From: an uncultured SAR116 cluster alpha proteobacterium
GTDB taxonomy: Bacteria; Pseudomonadota; Alphaproteobacteria; Puniceispirillales; Marisalimonadaceae
Direction of reading: 5' to 3'
DNA: 64,000 bases
Assembly (NCBI GenBank): GCA_902615325.1
Contig: CACMOJ010000002.1
Span: forward strand, 38,349-102,348
Each line of letters opens with the position of its first letter. Positions within the stretch are counted from its first letter, which is position 1. The notes beneath the pieces are model-generated. The model had not been told where the DNA came from. It saw nothing but the letters and a program-made list of their open reading frames with translations, and did no database searches. A program made the translations under genes and the position numbers. Positions 18,277 through 27,543 of the stretch are shown in pieces.

Positions 18277-19442
18277 TATCTATCCACCAATTTAACTCTG
18301 TAATTATACCAATTCATTAAAGACGATATGCTTAAAGAAATGCATAAATAAATTAGTAAAACTAAAACCATAGTCTCCATTTCTCTACCAGTTTGATTTA
18401 AAGAAATGCCACCTAAGGTTGCAACTAAGTCCATATAACCAATAGCAATAGCTAATGACGAATTCTTTGTCAAATTTAAATACTGACTAGTTAAAGGTGG
18501 AATAATAACTCGTCTAGCTTGAGGTAAAATGACTAAATTCATTACTTTGTCAGGCTTTAATCCGATTGATTCAGCAGCTTCTCTTTGTCCTTTATGAATA
18601 GCTAAAATCCCCGCTCTCACAATTTCTGCAATAAAGGCTGCAGTATAAATTGCCAGAGCAAAAGTTAATGCAATTAACTCAGGACTTAGGTGTAACCCAC
18701 CTCTAAAATTAAACCCTTTTAATTCTGGAATGCTGAAAGAAATTGGAAAATTGTTTAGTATGAGTGCTATGCAAGGAAGTAAAATTATAACTATTAAGTT
18801 TATCCAAAAAACTGGTAATTGTTTGCCTGTGTTTTCTTGTCTTTTTTTAGAAAATTTATTAAACAAAATTGCAAATATTATTGCTATTATTGTGAAAAGA
18901 TAAAATAATTCTATTCCTGCTTCAGCAATTGGTTTAGGTATATAGAAACCTCTGTTTGTTAAGTAAGAAACATCAAGTATATCAATTGCTTGTTTTGGAT
19001 GAGGCAGAGTATTGATAATTATTCCATGCCACAGTAAAATATGCAGTAAGATTGGTACATTTCTAGTAAATTCAACATACCAATAAGCGATCTTATTTGC
19101 TAACCAATTTTTAGATAATCTTAAGACCCCCAGAAAAAGACCAAAAATTGTTGCTATAATTATACCAAAAAAAGCAACTAACCCAGTATTAAGCAATCCA
19201 ACTACAGCAGCTCTTAAATGGGAATCTCTGTTGTTATATGAAATTAAATATTGATTTATGTCATATCCAGCAGGAATGAAAAGAAATTCAAAACTGAGGT
19301 CTTTCCCCAATTTTTCAAAGTTACCAGATACATTTCCAGCAAGCCAAGAAATAAACCATCCAAAGATAATCAATACAATTATCTGAACAATTATTTCACG
19401 AGACTTTTCATTTCTCCAAATTTTCAAAAGATCAAAAGACAT
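18276..19442 (-). CDS. aapQ: general L-amino-acid ABC transporter, permease subunit AapQ
   Basis: A 388-residue multi-helix permease, partner of AapM. An early helix at about residues 19-38 is followed by the long AapQ-type periplasmic insert containing NRDSHLRAA, and by the EAA loop (REAAESIGLKPDKVMN region) near the C-terminus. It lies downstream of aapJ, separated by a 109-nt gap that contains a terminator hairpin, so its level is expected to be lower than that of the binding protein. Confidence 0.95.
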   Translation of the reverse strand: MSFDLLKIWRNEKSREIIVQIIVLIIFGWFISWLAGNVSGNFEKLGKDLSFEFLFIPAGYDINQYLISYNNRDSHLRAAVVGLLNTGLVAFFGIIIATIFGLFLGVLRLSKNWLANKIAYWYVEFTRNVPILLHILLWHGIIINTLPHPKQAIDILDVSYLTNRGFYIPKPIAEAGIELFYLFTIIAIIFAILFNKFSKKRQENTGKQLPVFWINLIVIILLPCIALILNNFPISFSIPELKGFNFRGGLHLSPELIALTFALAIYTAAFIAEIVRAGILAIHKGQREAAESIGLKPDKVMNLVILPQARRVIIPPLTSQYLNLTKNSSLAIAIGYMDLVATLGGISLNQTGREMETMVLVLLIYLCISLSISSLMNWYNYRVKLVDR

Positions 19443-19510
19443 AATTTAGATCATACAATTAAATCACATTAATACAAAACTTGTAATTTTACATTAAAAT
19501 AAATAAAAAA

Positions 19511-19531
19511 AACGCCTCTAAATGAGGCGTT
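19511..19531 (-). terminator. Rho-independent terminator after aapJ
   Basis: An inverted repeat AACGCCTC-TAAAT-GAGGCGTT makes an 8-bp stem with a 5-nt loop. On the minus strand it is followed by a T-rich tract, and the opposite side is also T-rich, so it could work both ways. It sits 20 nt past the aapJ stop and before aapQ. It would hold most transcripts at aapJ and let a fraction read into the permease genes. Confidence 0.85.
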
Positions 19532-19551
19532 TTTAATTGAAGATTTTTAAA

Positions 19552-20565
19552 TTACTTAATTGGTGGGATATAATGTAATCCACCGTCTCTGTAAAGTGCA
19601 TTCATACCTCTTACAATTGTTAGAGGATATAAGTTCCTTTCAAAACTTTCAGCATAATTACCAACTTGGCTTATCACATTTACTGCCCAATCGGCTGATA
19701 GACCAAGCTTAGATAAACCTTGCAATGGATCCTTTCCAAGAAGTCTATTTATTTCTTTGTCTTTATTATCCTGCGCTGCTAACTTCTTAACATTTTTTGA
19801 TGTAATGCCTTTTTCTTCAGCAGACATCATTGCTCTTAAAACCCAAGATACAATATCAGCCCACTGGTCATCACCATGTCTTACAACAGGTCCTAAAGGC
19901 TCTTTTGAAACTATTTCTGGTAAAACCATGTGCGCATCAGGATTATCAAAACTCATTTTTGTTGCATAAAGTCCAGAAGCATCTGTTGTGTAAACATCAC
20001 ATCTACCAGCTTTATATAACTCTTGAGCTTCAGCGTTAGTTTCAATTGGCACCGGGTTATATTTCATTTTATTACCAGCAAAAAATTCAGCTAAGTTTAA
20101 TTCTGTAGTTGTACCTGTTTGAATACATACAGATGCACCATCTAATTCTTTAGCAGATTTAACTCCTAATTTTTTTGGTACCATGAAACCCTGGCCATCA
20201 TAGTAATTAACACCAATAAAAGTTTGAGCTAAATCAACATCTCTTGAAAAAGTCCAAGTGGTGTTTCTAGAAAGGATTTCACCTTCGCCAGCTGCTAATT
20301 TTGTAAATCTTGTTTTACCTGTAGCAGTTGTATATGAAACTTTATTAGCATCGCCTAATACTGCAGCTGCAACAGCTTTACAAAAATCAACATCAAATCC
20401 TTGCCAATTTCCTTTATCATCAGGAGCAGCAAAGCCAGCTAAACCAGTATTAATAATACAATTTAACTTACCTCTAGCCCTGACATCGTCAAGTGTGCCT
20501 GCAAGAACAGATCCTGCAAACATAACTCCAGCGACAGAAGCCGCTAAAATTGCTTTTATTTTCAT
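19552..20565 (-). CDS. aapJ: general L-amino-acid ABC transporter, substrate-binding protein AapJ
   Basis: A 337-residue periplasmic binding protein for polar amino acids. It has a clear signal peptide (MKIKAILAASVAGVMFAGSVLA, cut near residue 22). The solute-binding domain has VRARGKLNC, FDVDFCKAVAAAV and the GSD-like segment near the C-terminus. ATG at 20565 is favoured over an upstream one because GGAGGAC lies 5 nt before it. Codon usage looks less AT-extreme than its neighbours, as expected for a highly expressed binding protein. A terminator follows. Confidence 0.97.
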   Translation of the reverse strand: MKIKAILAASVAGVMFAGSVLAGTLDDVRARGKLNCIINTGLAGFAAPDDKGNWQGFDVDFCKAVAAAVLGDANKVSYTTATGKTRFTKLAAGEGEILSRNTTWTFSRDVDLAQTFIGVNYYDGQGFMVPKKLGVKSAKELDGASVCIQTGTTTELNLAEFFAGNKMKYNPVPIETNAEAQELYKAGRCDVYTTDASGLYATKMSFDNPDAHMVLPEIVSKEPLGPVVRHGDDQWADIVSWVLRAMMSAEEKGITSKNVKKLAAQDNKDKEINRLLGKDPLQGLSKLGLSADWAVNVISQVGNYAESFERNLYPLTIVRGMNALYRDGGLHYIPPIK

Positions 20566-20674
20566 TTTAAGTCCTCCATAAAAATTGTCATGACATTTCA
20601 TGAATTAATGATTAATTTTGTACATGATGTTATTAATTATTCAAGGAAAATCTTAAATTTAGAACTAAACTGGT

Positions 20675-21859
20675 ATGAAAAAGAAAAAAATACAAAAAAT
20701 CGACACAATTGCAGCACATGCTGGATTAAAACCTGAAGAAAACCATGGTATAGTTAATCCACCTGTTTATCATGCAAGTACTATACTTTCCTCTTCTATG
20801 AAAGACTATAAAGATAGAACTGGAAAAAAATATACATATGGAAGAAATGGTACACCAACATCTGAAGCATTAGAAAAAGCTATCTGCGATCTATATGACG
20901 CAGATGGTTGCGTTTTAGCCCCTTCTGGCATGTCAGCAATTACAAATAGCTTTATGGGCGTTTTAAAGTCATTTGATCATGCTTTAATACCTGACTGTGT
21001 ATATGGTTCTGCAAGAAGGTTTATTGAAGAAGAGTTTCAAAGATTTCAAATAGAATATGATTTTTATGATTCAAGAAATCTATCTTATTTAGAAAGTAAA
21101 ATTAAAAATAACACGAAAGTTATATATTTAGAAAGTCCAGGAAGTTATACATTTGAAATAATAGATATTAATAAAATAGTAAAATTATCAAAGAAGTACA
21201 AAATTACTACAATTATTGATAACACATGGGGAACAGCACTATATTTTAATGCCCTCAAATTTGGTGTCGATATTGTTGTTGAAGCAATAACAAAATATAT
21301 TGGTGGTCATTCAGACGTTATGATGGGTGTAACCGTATGTAATAAAAAACATCTGAACTCAATAATTAGATGGAAAAGAAACTCTGGACAATGTGTTGGC
21401 CCAGATGATGTTTTTTTAGCCTTGAGAGGATTGAGAACCCTGCCATTAAGACTAGAAAAATCTCAAAAAAACTCTATTACACTAGCAAAATTTTTAAGCA
21501 ATCAAAAAGAAGTTAAAAAAGTTTACCATCCTGCTTTAAAAGAACATCCTGATCATAAATTATGGAAGAGAGATTTTAGTGGTGCGTGTGGTATATTTGG
21601 TATTGAATTTGAAGATTATGTAACAATTAAGATGGCTGAATTTTTTGCGGATAATTGTTTTTTATTTGGAAAAGGAGCTTCTTGGGGTGGTTACGAAAGC
21701 TTAATGACAATGACTGATGTAAAATCCAACAGAACAATTAATACAAGTTTTGTACCTAAAGGAGAATATTTAAGAATTTATGTTGGAATTGAAAATATAG
21801 ATGATATTCTAGATGATGTAACAAATTCATTTACAAAGATGAGAAAAAAATTCAAATAA
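20675..21859 (+). CDS. metC: cystathionine beta-lyase-type PLP enzyme
   Basis: A 394-residue Cys/Met-metabolism PLP enzyme (fold type I). Seen are YGRNGTPTSEALE, the PLP-stacking region APSGMSAI, IIDNTWGTALY with the cofactor Asp, and the PLP lysine in ITKYIGGHSD near residue 207. It most likely cleaves cystathionine to homocysteine in methionine synthesis. Related gamma-lyases and -synthases cannot be fully excluded. It is divergent from aapJ, and its last 8 nt overlap the convergent dioxygenase. Confidence 0.88.
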   Translation: MKKKKIQKIDTIAAHAGLKPEENHGIVNPPVYHASTILSSSMKDYKDRTGKKYTYGRNGTPTSEALEKAICDLYDADGCVLAPSGMSAITNSFMGVLKSFDHALIPDCVYGSARRFIEEEFQRFQIEYDFYDSRNLSYLESKIKNNTKVIYLESPGSYTFEIIDINKIVKLSKKYKITTIIDNTWGTALYFNALKFGVDIVVEAITKYIGGHSDVMMGVTVCNKKHLNSIIRWKRNSGQCVGPDDVFLALRGLRTLPLRLEKSQKNSITLAKFLSNQKEVKKVYHPALKEHPDHKLWKRDFSGACGIFGIEFEDYVTIKMAEFFADNCFLFGKGASWGGYESLMTMTDVKSNRTINTSFVPKGEYLRIYVGIENIDDILDDVTNSFTKMRKKFK

Positions 21860-22736
21860 GAGCCTCTTCACCTTCAATTGTAGTTCTTCTCATATCCCTT
21901 GTTTCATTAACATCATCAAAAGATCTTACACGATGCATTGTTTGACGATTATCCCACATGATTAAATCATTAACTTTCCATTTATGTACATACTTAAATT
22001 TTTTTTGAGTTGCATATTCAATTAAATCATCCACAAAACACATTGCATCGGGTCTAAGCCATCCTTTGATTTTTCCAATATGACTTGATAAATATATTGA
22101 TTTTCTATTATTTTCTTTAATTTTTCTAACCATTGGTTGAAGTACTGGTTTAAAGTTTTTAATTTCGCTTTTTGATAATTCTTTTTCCATATCAAACCCA
22201 AGTCTTTGCCTTGAGTAAATTAATGAATGTTCACAATATAAATTTTCAATTTTATTTCTGATGTCATCATAAAGGTTTTCATAAGCTAATCTCATGTCGG
22301 AAAATTCTGTATTTCCACCTTTTTTTACAATTGTTTTCGAGGATAACAAAGAATATTTTGCGGGTATTTTTTTAAATGAACTATCTGAATGCCATAAACG
22401 ATTACCTAAATTAAAAATTCTTCTGGGATCATTTTTTTTAAATACATTTGATTTTTTATCAATATTTGAAACATCAGCCAATTTTTTAGATAACCTACGA
22501 TCACTGTCTTTTGTTATATTAGATTTTTTTCCGGAATACTCTATATTTCCAAAGTATTCAGAAAAATTAACTTGCTCGTCATCAGTCAATGATTGATTTC
22601 TAAATACAAGCACACCAAATTTATCTATACTTTTTTGCAGTGTGTCAATTTCACTTGTGTTTAATTTATCCTTTAAATTGATATCACTTACAAAAGCAAC
22701 AAATTCACTATTTTTTTTTAATGGTTTAATTTTCAT
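21852..22736 (-). CDS. TauD/TfdA-family Fe(II)/2-oxoglutarate dioxygenase
   Basis: A 294-residue TauD-like oxygenase. The metal site is HSD in LWHSDSSFK, with the distal His in MHRVRSFDD and the 2-oxoglutarate-binding Arg in DMRRTTIEG near the end. Family members hydroxylate taurine, alkylsulfates, 2,4-D or carnitine-like substrates to release sulfite or other groups. The sequence pattern resembles the TfdA side of the family. The substrate is not deducible. It is convergent with metC (8-nt overlap), with no transporter next to it. Confidence 0.88.
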   Translation of the reverse strand: MKIKPLKKNSEFVAFVSDINLKDKLNTSEIDTLQKSIDKFGVLVFRNQSLTDDEQVNFSEYFGNIEYSGKKSNITKDSDRRLSKKLADVSNIDKKSNVFKKNDPRRIFNLGNRLWHSDSSFKKIPAKYSLLSSKTIVKKGGNTEFSDMRLAYENLYDDIRNKIENLYCEHSLIYSRQRLGFDMEKELSKSEIKNFKPVLQPMVRKIKENNRKSIYLSSHIGKIKGWLRPDAMCFVDDLIEYATQKKFKYVHKWKVNDLIMWDNRQTMHRVRSFDDVNETRDMRRTTIEGEEALI

Positions 22737-22780
22737 ATAAGTTATCTTATGTTTTTGCTAAATTACTTAAAAGGAAAAAA

Positions 22781-23251
22781 ATGAAAAATTTAATATTATT
22801 TTTAATTTTAATGGTTTTAGCAAAGTTTGCTTATGCGAAAGAGAACTTAGTACTTAAAGGATATTGGTTTGAATGTGAATTTTCTGAAAAAACAGTTCCA
22901 CCAAAAGATGAATGTAAAATGCTTGATGACGATGGTTTTAACTTTAAAGGAAATGTTGCTATAAATATAAAAAATATTTCAAGTAAAGAAACTAAATGTA
23001 AAAAAAATAAAATTGGACAATGTTTTCAATCAAATACTAAATCTATAAATGTTACAGTGGGTAGATCTGATCAAGTCAAGTTTCAAGATTCAAACTTAAT
23101 TTTAACTTTTTTAGGTTGCAGTCAGAAATTCAAACTTAAAAATTATATAAATTTCATAGAAGCAACGCCTGATAAAAAGAAATGTTTTTGGACTGGGAAA
23201 AGACATTTTTATTTAAAAAAATTCGATGGATCAGTTAATATTATTGAGTAA
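22781..23251 (+). CDS. secreted cysteine-containing protein of unknown function
   Basis: Not recognised. It has 156 residues with a signal peptide (hydrophobic to about residue 19, ending FAYA). The mature part is Lys-rich and has seven cysteines (as in FECEFSE and CKMLDDDG), suggesting disulfides in the periplasm. AAAGG precedes the ATG. The next gene starts 2 nt after the stop, so these are co-transcribed with two further small envelope proteins. Confidence 0.75.
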   Translation: MKNLILFLILMVLAKFAYAKENLVLKGYWFECEFSEKTVPPKDECKMLDDDGFNFKGNVAINIKNISSKETKCKKNKIGQCFQSNTKSINVTVGRSDQVKFQDSNLILTFLGCSQKFKLKNYINFIEATPDKKKCFWTGKRHFYLKKFDGSVNIIE

Positions 23252-23253
23252 TT

Positions 23254-23688
23254 ATGAACTTGTTTAATATAATAAAATTTGGCCTAATCTTTATTCTTTT
23301 AAGCTTTTTATCTATTTTATTTAATATTGTAATGGGCTTTATTGGTATTCAATTTTTTTATGGAACTATAGTTGCTCTTTTAATCACTATAATTTCAATT
23401 TACTTTAAAGTCATACTGCCGTTGTATATAGGATCATTTTTTGGAATGACACATGTTCTAGAATGGCACTGGTTAATAGCAACATTGATTTGTTTGCCAG
23501 GATTACTTTTCATTACTCCAAACCTATTCAAAAAAGTATTTAATATCAACACCCTAAGATCACGCAATAACTTTGATTTTAAAAGTAATGATAATTCAAA
23601 TTTTAAACATACAATGAAAACAAATGTTAAAAATGAAGACATTATTGAAGGTGATTATGAAGTGATTAAAGATGAAGATAAAAAATAA
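23254..23688 (+). CDS. small integral membrane protein of unknown function
   Basis: Not recognised. It has 144 residues with three or four hydrophobic helices between about residues 5 and 90, followed by a hydrophilic Asn/Lys/Asp-rich tail with an acidic end (EGDYEVIKDEDKK). The tail probably faces the cytoplasm. It lies between two genes for secreted proteins, and its last 17 nt overlap the next gene, which indicates one transcript. Confidence 0.72.
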   Translation: MNLFNIIKFGLIFILLSFLSILFNIVMGFIGIQFFYGTIVALLITIISIYFKVILPLYIGSFFGMTHVLEWHWLIATLICLPGLLFITPNLFKKVFNINTLRSRNNFDFKSNDNSNFKHTMKTNVKNEDIIEGDYEVIKDEDKK

Positions 23689-24085
23689 AATAATAATCAT
23701 AACTACTACTTTTTTTCTTTTTTCAGTAAACATTGCAAAGTCTTATGAAGTTACACTGCCAAATTTTGGATTCATTTGTATCAATAAAATAAATAATGAA
23801 AAATTCGAGTTTATTTTTTCACGAAATAATAACGATACCTCAGATATAGTTTTTCGAAGAATAGATGGTAAGTTTAAATATATTGGAAATGTCCTTGCGC
23901 AAAAAAGCGGTTCTTATGTTTTATGGGAAGACAAAAGTTTTTATAAAACTACAGACTTTGCATGGAATTTAGATAAAGTAACTTCAACTTTATCACCAAT
24001 AATACTTAGCGTTGGATTAGACATTGAAGATAAAAGCAAAATACCAACCAAGATGACTTGTAATAGTAGAAGTATATATTACTAA
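23672..24085 (+). CDS. secreted small protein of unknown function
   Basis: Not recognised. It has 137 residues with an N-terminal signal peptide (hydrophobic residues 6-20, ending AKS). The mature part is predicted mostly beta, with single cysteines in FICINKI and MTCNSRS near the end that could pair. The start lies inside the end of the upstream membrane-protein gene (17-nt overlap). It is last in a three-gene envelope operon ending 60 nt before tRNA-Arg. Confidence 0.7.
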   Translation: MKIKNKIIIITTTFFLFSVNIAKSYEVTLPNFGFICINKINNEKFEFIFSRNNNDTSDIVFRRIDGKFKYIGNVLAQKSGSYVLWEDKSFYKTTDFAWNLDKVTSTLSPIILSVGLDIEDKSKIPTKMTCNSRSIYY

Positions 24086-24145
24086 ACTTTTAAATAAGAT
24101 ATTATATCTTGTATTTAGATTAGCTTTGAATTAAGAATTAAATGT

Positions 24146-24222
24146 GGGCCAGTAGCTCAGCTGGATAGAGCAATTGCCTTCTAAGCAATAGGTCAGGGGT
24201 TCGAATCCTCTCTGGCTCACCA
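24146..24222 (+). tRNA. tRNA-Arg (anticodon TCT)
   Basis: Acceptor GGGCCAG pairs with CTGGCTC (one G-U pair), with A73 and an encoded CCA. The anticodon stem ATTGC/GCAAT encloses CTTCTAA, giving TCT, which reads AGA. AGA is the dominant Arg codon in this AT-rich sequence. A lipoprotein gene starts 17 nt downstream. Confidence 0.97.
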
Positions 24223-24239
24223 CTTTTGAAAGGATTTTT

Positions 24240-24605
24240 ATGACTAAATATAAATATAAAATAGTTATATCTATTATAATATGTTCTTTTTTGATTTCAT
24301 GTTCAAAATCTTCAAAAGAAATTGTTGGTCTTTACGTGTCTCCTCTTCAATATGCAGATTACTCATGTGATCAAATCAAAAGTGAAATGATGAGAGTTTC
24401 GACAAAAGTAAAATCATTAACTGGAGAATTAGACGAAAATAAAGAAAATGATCAAATGATCACTGGTGCAGGTTTAATTCTATTTTGGCCTGCACTTTTC
24501 TTTATTGGAGGAACAAAAGAACAAGAGGCAGAATATGCTAGGCTTAAAGGTGAATATGAAGCTCTTGATAAAGTGGCAATTCAAAAAAATTGTCTTGTGA
24601 GATAG
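24240..24605 (+). CDS. small lipoprotein
   Basis: A 121-residue protein with a lipoprotein signal and lipobox LISC (modified Cys near residue 21). A YVSPLQYADYSCDQI motif is followed by a charged helix and a hydrophobic hairpin (LILFWPALFFIGG) and a second helix with YARLKGEYEAL. This layout resembles widespread small lipoproteins of unknown role in gammaproteobacteria and phages. GAAAGG precedes the ATG. It lies just after tRNA-Arg and may share its transcript. No function is claimed. Confidence 0.75.
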   Translation: MTKYKYKIVISIIICSFLISCSKSSKEIVGLYVSPLQYADYSCDQIKSEMMRVSTKVKSLTGELDENKENDQMITGAGLILFWPALFFIGGTKEQEAEYARLKGEYEALDKVAIQKNCLVR

Positions 24606-24693
24606 TTTATTAAATTACTAATAACAAAATTACTTCATATTAAGTATATTTAAATAGCATAATTTCTTTTGTTTAGAATGATATATTACTATT

Positions 24694-25011
24694 TCAATGA
24701 GACCAAAGTCCTTTTCTTTTGAAATCAAAGTTATCTGCGTAAGATTTTGGTTTAATTTTTCTAGTATTATTATTTAAAATTCTATATTTCAATGAATGAA
24801 GTTCCGCATAATCAATTGCTTCTTCTTTTGAATCAAATTTTAAATTTATTTGCTTTGCAGTATCGTCACTTCCAGACCAACCCATCAATGGATCTAAATT
24901 AGTTTTAGAATAACTTATATATTTTAAAATCCAAAATTTATTTGTCGCCAAACCTGACTGCATTGCAGACTTAGTTGGTTTATAAATAATTACATCTATA
25001 TTATTTGACAT
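24694..25011 (-). CDS. NADH dehydrogenase accessory subunit, NDUFS4-like (ETC complex I conserved region)
   Basis: A 105-residue protein with the ETC_C1_NDUFS4 fold: an N-terminal strand IIYKPTKSAMQSG, a central GWSGSDDTAKQ and a helix DSKEEAIDYAE. In alphaproteobacteria and mitochondria this subunit stabilises the NADH-binding arm of complex I. The length is typical. It stands apart from the nuo genes, as it usually does in this class. It is one of the better taxonomic markers in the window. Confidence 0.9.
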   Translation of the reverse strand: MSNNIDVIIYKPTKSAMQSGLATNKFWILKYISYSKTNLDPLMGWSGSDDTAKQINLKFDSKEEAIDYAELHSLKYRILNNNTRKIKPKSYADNFDFKRKGLWSH

Positions 25012-25052
25012 AATAAAAACATATAAAAAATAATTTAAATTTCAAGTAAAGA

Positions 25053-25817
25053 TTAACCATTTATAGAATATCCGCCATCAACTGGAATTGCAGTACCTGT
25101 AATGAAATTAGATGCTTCTGATGCTAAAAAAACAGCAATACCACCTAAATCATCAGGATCTCCCCATCTTCCTAAAGGTGTGCGCTCTGTAACTTTTTTT
25201 TCTAAGCCAGGAATATCTAAACGCGCTTGTTTTGTTAACTCTGTATCAATGTACCCAGGTAAGACAGCATTAACTTGAATATTTTTTGGCGCCCATGTAT
25301 TAGCAAAACTTTTAGTAAGCTGTACCACCCCTCCTTTACTTGCTGAGTATGCACTGCCTAATGGAGCTCCAAACAAAGAATGCATTGATCCAATGTTAAT
25401 AATTTTTCCAGATTTATTTTTAATAAAATGCTCGTAGCAAGCTTTTGAACAAATAAACATACTGACAAGATTCGTATTAATAATTGATGTCCACTCTTTT
25501 AATGAATATTCTTCAGGCCTTTTTCTAATATTTGTTCCAGCATTATTTACTAAAATATCTATTTTTTGAAATTTATCTACAACTTGATTAACCATATTTT
25601 GACAAGAAAGTTCGTCATCGACATCAACTTCAATAGCCATTGCATTAATATTACTATTTTTTAATTTATTTACAGAAAAAGTGTTTTTGTCTTTATTTCT
25701 TCCAGCAATAATTATGTTTGCGCCAGCATCTCCCATGGCTTTTGCCATAGCATAACCAATACCTCCATTACCACCAGTTATTAGAACAACTTTTTTATTT
25801 AAATTAAATAGATTCAT
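25053..25817 (-). CDS. short-chain dehydrogenase, KduD/gluconate dehydrogenase-like
   Basis: A 254-residue classical SDR. The NAD(P) motif TGGNGGIGYAMA lies near residue 14, with NNAGTNIRKRPEEYS, the catalytic Ser in GSMHSLFG and YSASKGG near residue 156. The ending FITGTAIPVDGGYSI is typical of 2-deoxy-D-gluconate or gluconate dehydrogenases. It probably oxidises a sugar acid. A strong GAGGTAAGG precedes the ATG. A related SDR is at 37.6 kb. No dedicated pathway genes adjoin it. Confidence 0.87.
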   Translation of the reverse strand: MNLFNLNKKVVLITGGNGGIGYAMAKAMGDAGANIIIAGRNKDKNTFSVNKLKNSNINAMAIEVDVDDELSCQNMVNQVVDKFQKIDILVNNAGTNIRKRPEEYSLKEWTSIINTNLVSMFICSKACYEHFIKNKSGKIINIGSMHSLFGAPLGSAYSASKGGVVQLTKSFANTWAPKNIQVNAVLPGYIDTELTKQARLDIPGLEKKVTERTPLGRWGDPDDLGGIAVFLASEASNFITGTAIPVDGGYSING

Positions 25818-25847
25818 ACCTTACCTCATTATAAAATTTTCTGGTTA

Positions 25848-26147
25848 TCATATGTTATTCAAAAAATCATAAATTTTTTTCTTAAAAAATAACAATTTAT
25901 TTTTTAGTAATAGATTTTCATTTTCAAGTTTTATAATTTTTTGTTCCATTTCTTGAAACTTTTTAGCATCTAGATTGTACTTGCTATTTTTTTGAGATAA
26001 ACATGAGTTGTAAATAGTAATATCCTTAGGAGTTGTATCTTTTAAGATGCATTCATGAGAAAAAGTTGTATTAATTTTTAAGATGATAAATAAGAGAGAA
26101 AAAATACATAAATATATTTTGTTTTCTAACAGTCTTGTATTTGTCAT
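25848..26147 (-). CDS. small envelope protein with coiled coil
   Basis: Not recognised. It has 99 residues. An N-terminal hydrophobic segment (about 11-30, ending FSHECIL) serves as signal or anchor, two cysteines follow (ECIL and NSCLSQ), and a C-terminal heptad-rich helix with MEQKIIKLENENLLLKN forms a coiled coil. Expected to be periplasmic. It is divergent from the hsp20 gene by 48 nt and upstream of the SDR by 30 nt. Confidence 0.6.
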   Translation of the reverse strand: MTNTRLLENKIYLCIFSLLFIILKINTTFSHECILKDTTPKDITIYNSCLSQKNSKYNLDAKKFQEMEQKIIKLENENLLLKNKLLFFKKKIYDFLNNI

Positions 26148-26195
26148 TCTAAAGAGATAATATATTTAATCTTTTTTAACAACAGGTTTTCTTAT

Positions 26196-26615
26196 ATGTC
26201 TTTAAACTCTTTGCCACCTTTAGTCTTTAAATCATTTATTGGTTTTGACGAGTTATTTGATGAAATATCTAGGATAAATCATAATAAAGAATCTAACTAT
26301 CCTGCATTTGATGTTATAAAAACTGATGAAAAAAACTATGAAATTAATTTAGCAGTAGCTGGTTTTAGTGAAAGTGAAATAGAAATAATTTCACTTCAAA
26401 ATATTTTATACATTAAAGGAAAAAAAGTTCAGAATAATAGTCAAAATATTATCCATAAAGGTATAGCACTCAGACCTTTTGAGAAAAAATTTAATTTAGA
26501 TCCTTTAATGGAAGTAACGGAAGCAATACTTTCACAAGGACTGTTGAATATTAAGCTTTTTAAACGGGAACCTGAGATTATTAAACCAAAGAGAATTGAA
26601 ATCAAAACTACATAA
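26196..26615 (+). CDS. ibpA: small heat-shock protein, Hsp20/IbpA family
   Basis: A 139-residue alpha-crystallin-domain chaperone that holds unfolding proteins in the cytosol. The N-terminal arm has GFDELFDEI. The alpha-crystallin core has YPAFDVIKTDEKNYEINLAVAGF, and the IALRPFEKKF and GLLNIKLF segments match IbpA-type proteins. The usual IEI anchor motif is present as RIEIK at the end. It is convergent with the PhyH gene (8-nt overlap). No clear heat-shock promoter was identified. Confidence 0.93.
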   Translation: MSLNSLPPLVFKSFIGFDELFDEISRINHNKESNYPAFDVIKTDEKNYEINLAVAGFSESEIEIISLQNILYIKGKKVQNNSQNIIHKGIALRPFEKKFNLDPLMEVTEAILSQGLLNIKLFKREPEIIKPKRIEIKTT

Positions 26616-27501
26616 AAGCAGATTTTGAGTTACCTGTTTTTTGTATCTTGAATATTGAGCCATGATCACTGGGTGGAGGTAAAGGTATTCTTACAGGTAT
26701 ATTTTCCATTCTAGGACAAGTAGAAATTTCTCCCGAAATTAATTGAGATTTCATTTGTTTCCACAGGTCATTAGGTGAAGTAAACTTCATATAAGATGGT
26801 GCACCCACTAACGGCCAAGAATCGGCTGCACTTAATTCATAAAATAACATCATTCTTTTGGATGAACTTTCATTCATAGCCGAGCCATGAAGTAATCTTG
26901 CATGATGAATTGAAATTGAACCTGCTTTTCCAGTAAGTGGAATTGCATCATTTAAATTAAAATCTTTATCTTTTGGATCAATTGCTCCACAAAATATACC
27001 ATCTGAATTATTATGATTAAGAACAGGGCCTTTATGAGTTCCAGGGATTACCATCAACGGACCATTAGATAAATTTATATCATCCAACATTACTCCTACA
27101 GCAAGCACATCGTCGTTTGTATGTGGATAAAATGCCCAATCTTGATGCCATTCAACTGCAGATCCACCTTTTTCAAACTTTGTATTTAATTTACTAGATT
27201 TCAAAATAATATTATCACCTAATAAATCTTTTAAGACTTTGGTAATTAATGAATTTTTAATCAAGTTTAAAAAATGGATATTTATTAGATGTGGTTGTTT
27301 AACTCTAGTTAATCTAGGATTGTCTTTTGAGTGATCATCCTCTAAATCAAAAATGTTATCACTTTCATTGATCTCTCTCGATTCTTCTATGAATTGATCG
27401 ATTATACCACGTGTTTTTTTGATTTCATCTTTATTTAAAAGCTCTTCAATAACAATAAAACCATTCTTATAATAATCTTGTATTTGATGTTTATCTAACA
27501 T
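26608..27501 (-). CDS. phytanoyl-CoA dioxygenase (PhyH) family protein
   Basis: A 297-residue Fe(II)/2-oxoglutarate oxygenase. The HxD of the metal site is in EWHQDWAFYP near residue 117, followed by NGPLMVIPGTHKG. The distal His is in SIHHARLLHGSAMN, with a nearby Arg for 2-oxoglutarate. Marine alphaproteobacterial members act on small organic substrates that are mostly unidentified. It is convergent with ibpA and divergent from the MFS carrier (42 nt). Confidence 0.88.
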   Translation of the reverse strand: MLDKHQIQDYYKNGFIVIEELLNKDEIKKTRGIIDQFIEESREINESDNIFDLEDDHSKDNPRLTRVKQPHLINIHFLNLIKNSLITKVLKDLLGDNIILKSSKLNTKFEKGGSAVEWHQDWAFYPHTNDDVLAVGVMLDDINLSNGPLMVIPGTHKGPVLNHNNSDGIFCGAIDPKDKDFNLNDAIPLTGKAGSISIHHARLLHGSAMNESSSKRMMLFYELSAADSWPLVGAPSYMKFTSPNDLWKQMKSQLISGEISTCPRMENIPVRIPLPPPSDHGSIFKIQKTGNSKSAFM

Positions 27502-27543
27502 TTCAATATATTAGGATATTTCAACATTTAAAAAAAGATATTT

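Noticed and set aside
20602..20674. SAM-type riboswitch before the cystathionine beta-lyase gene
   Set aside because: The 73-nt leader lacks a GC-containing stem or pseudoknot pattern; no riboswitch can be supported.
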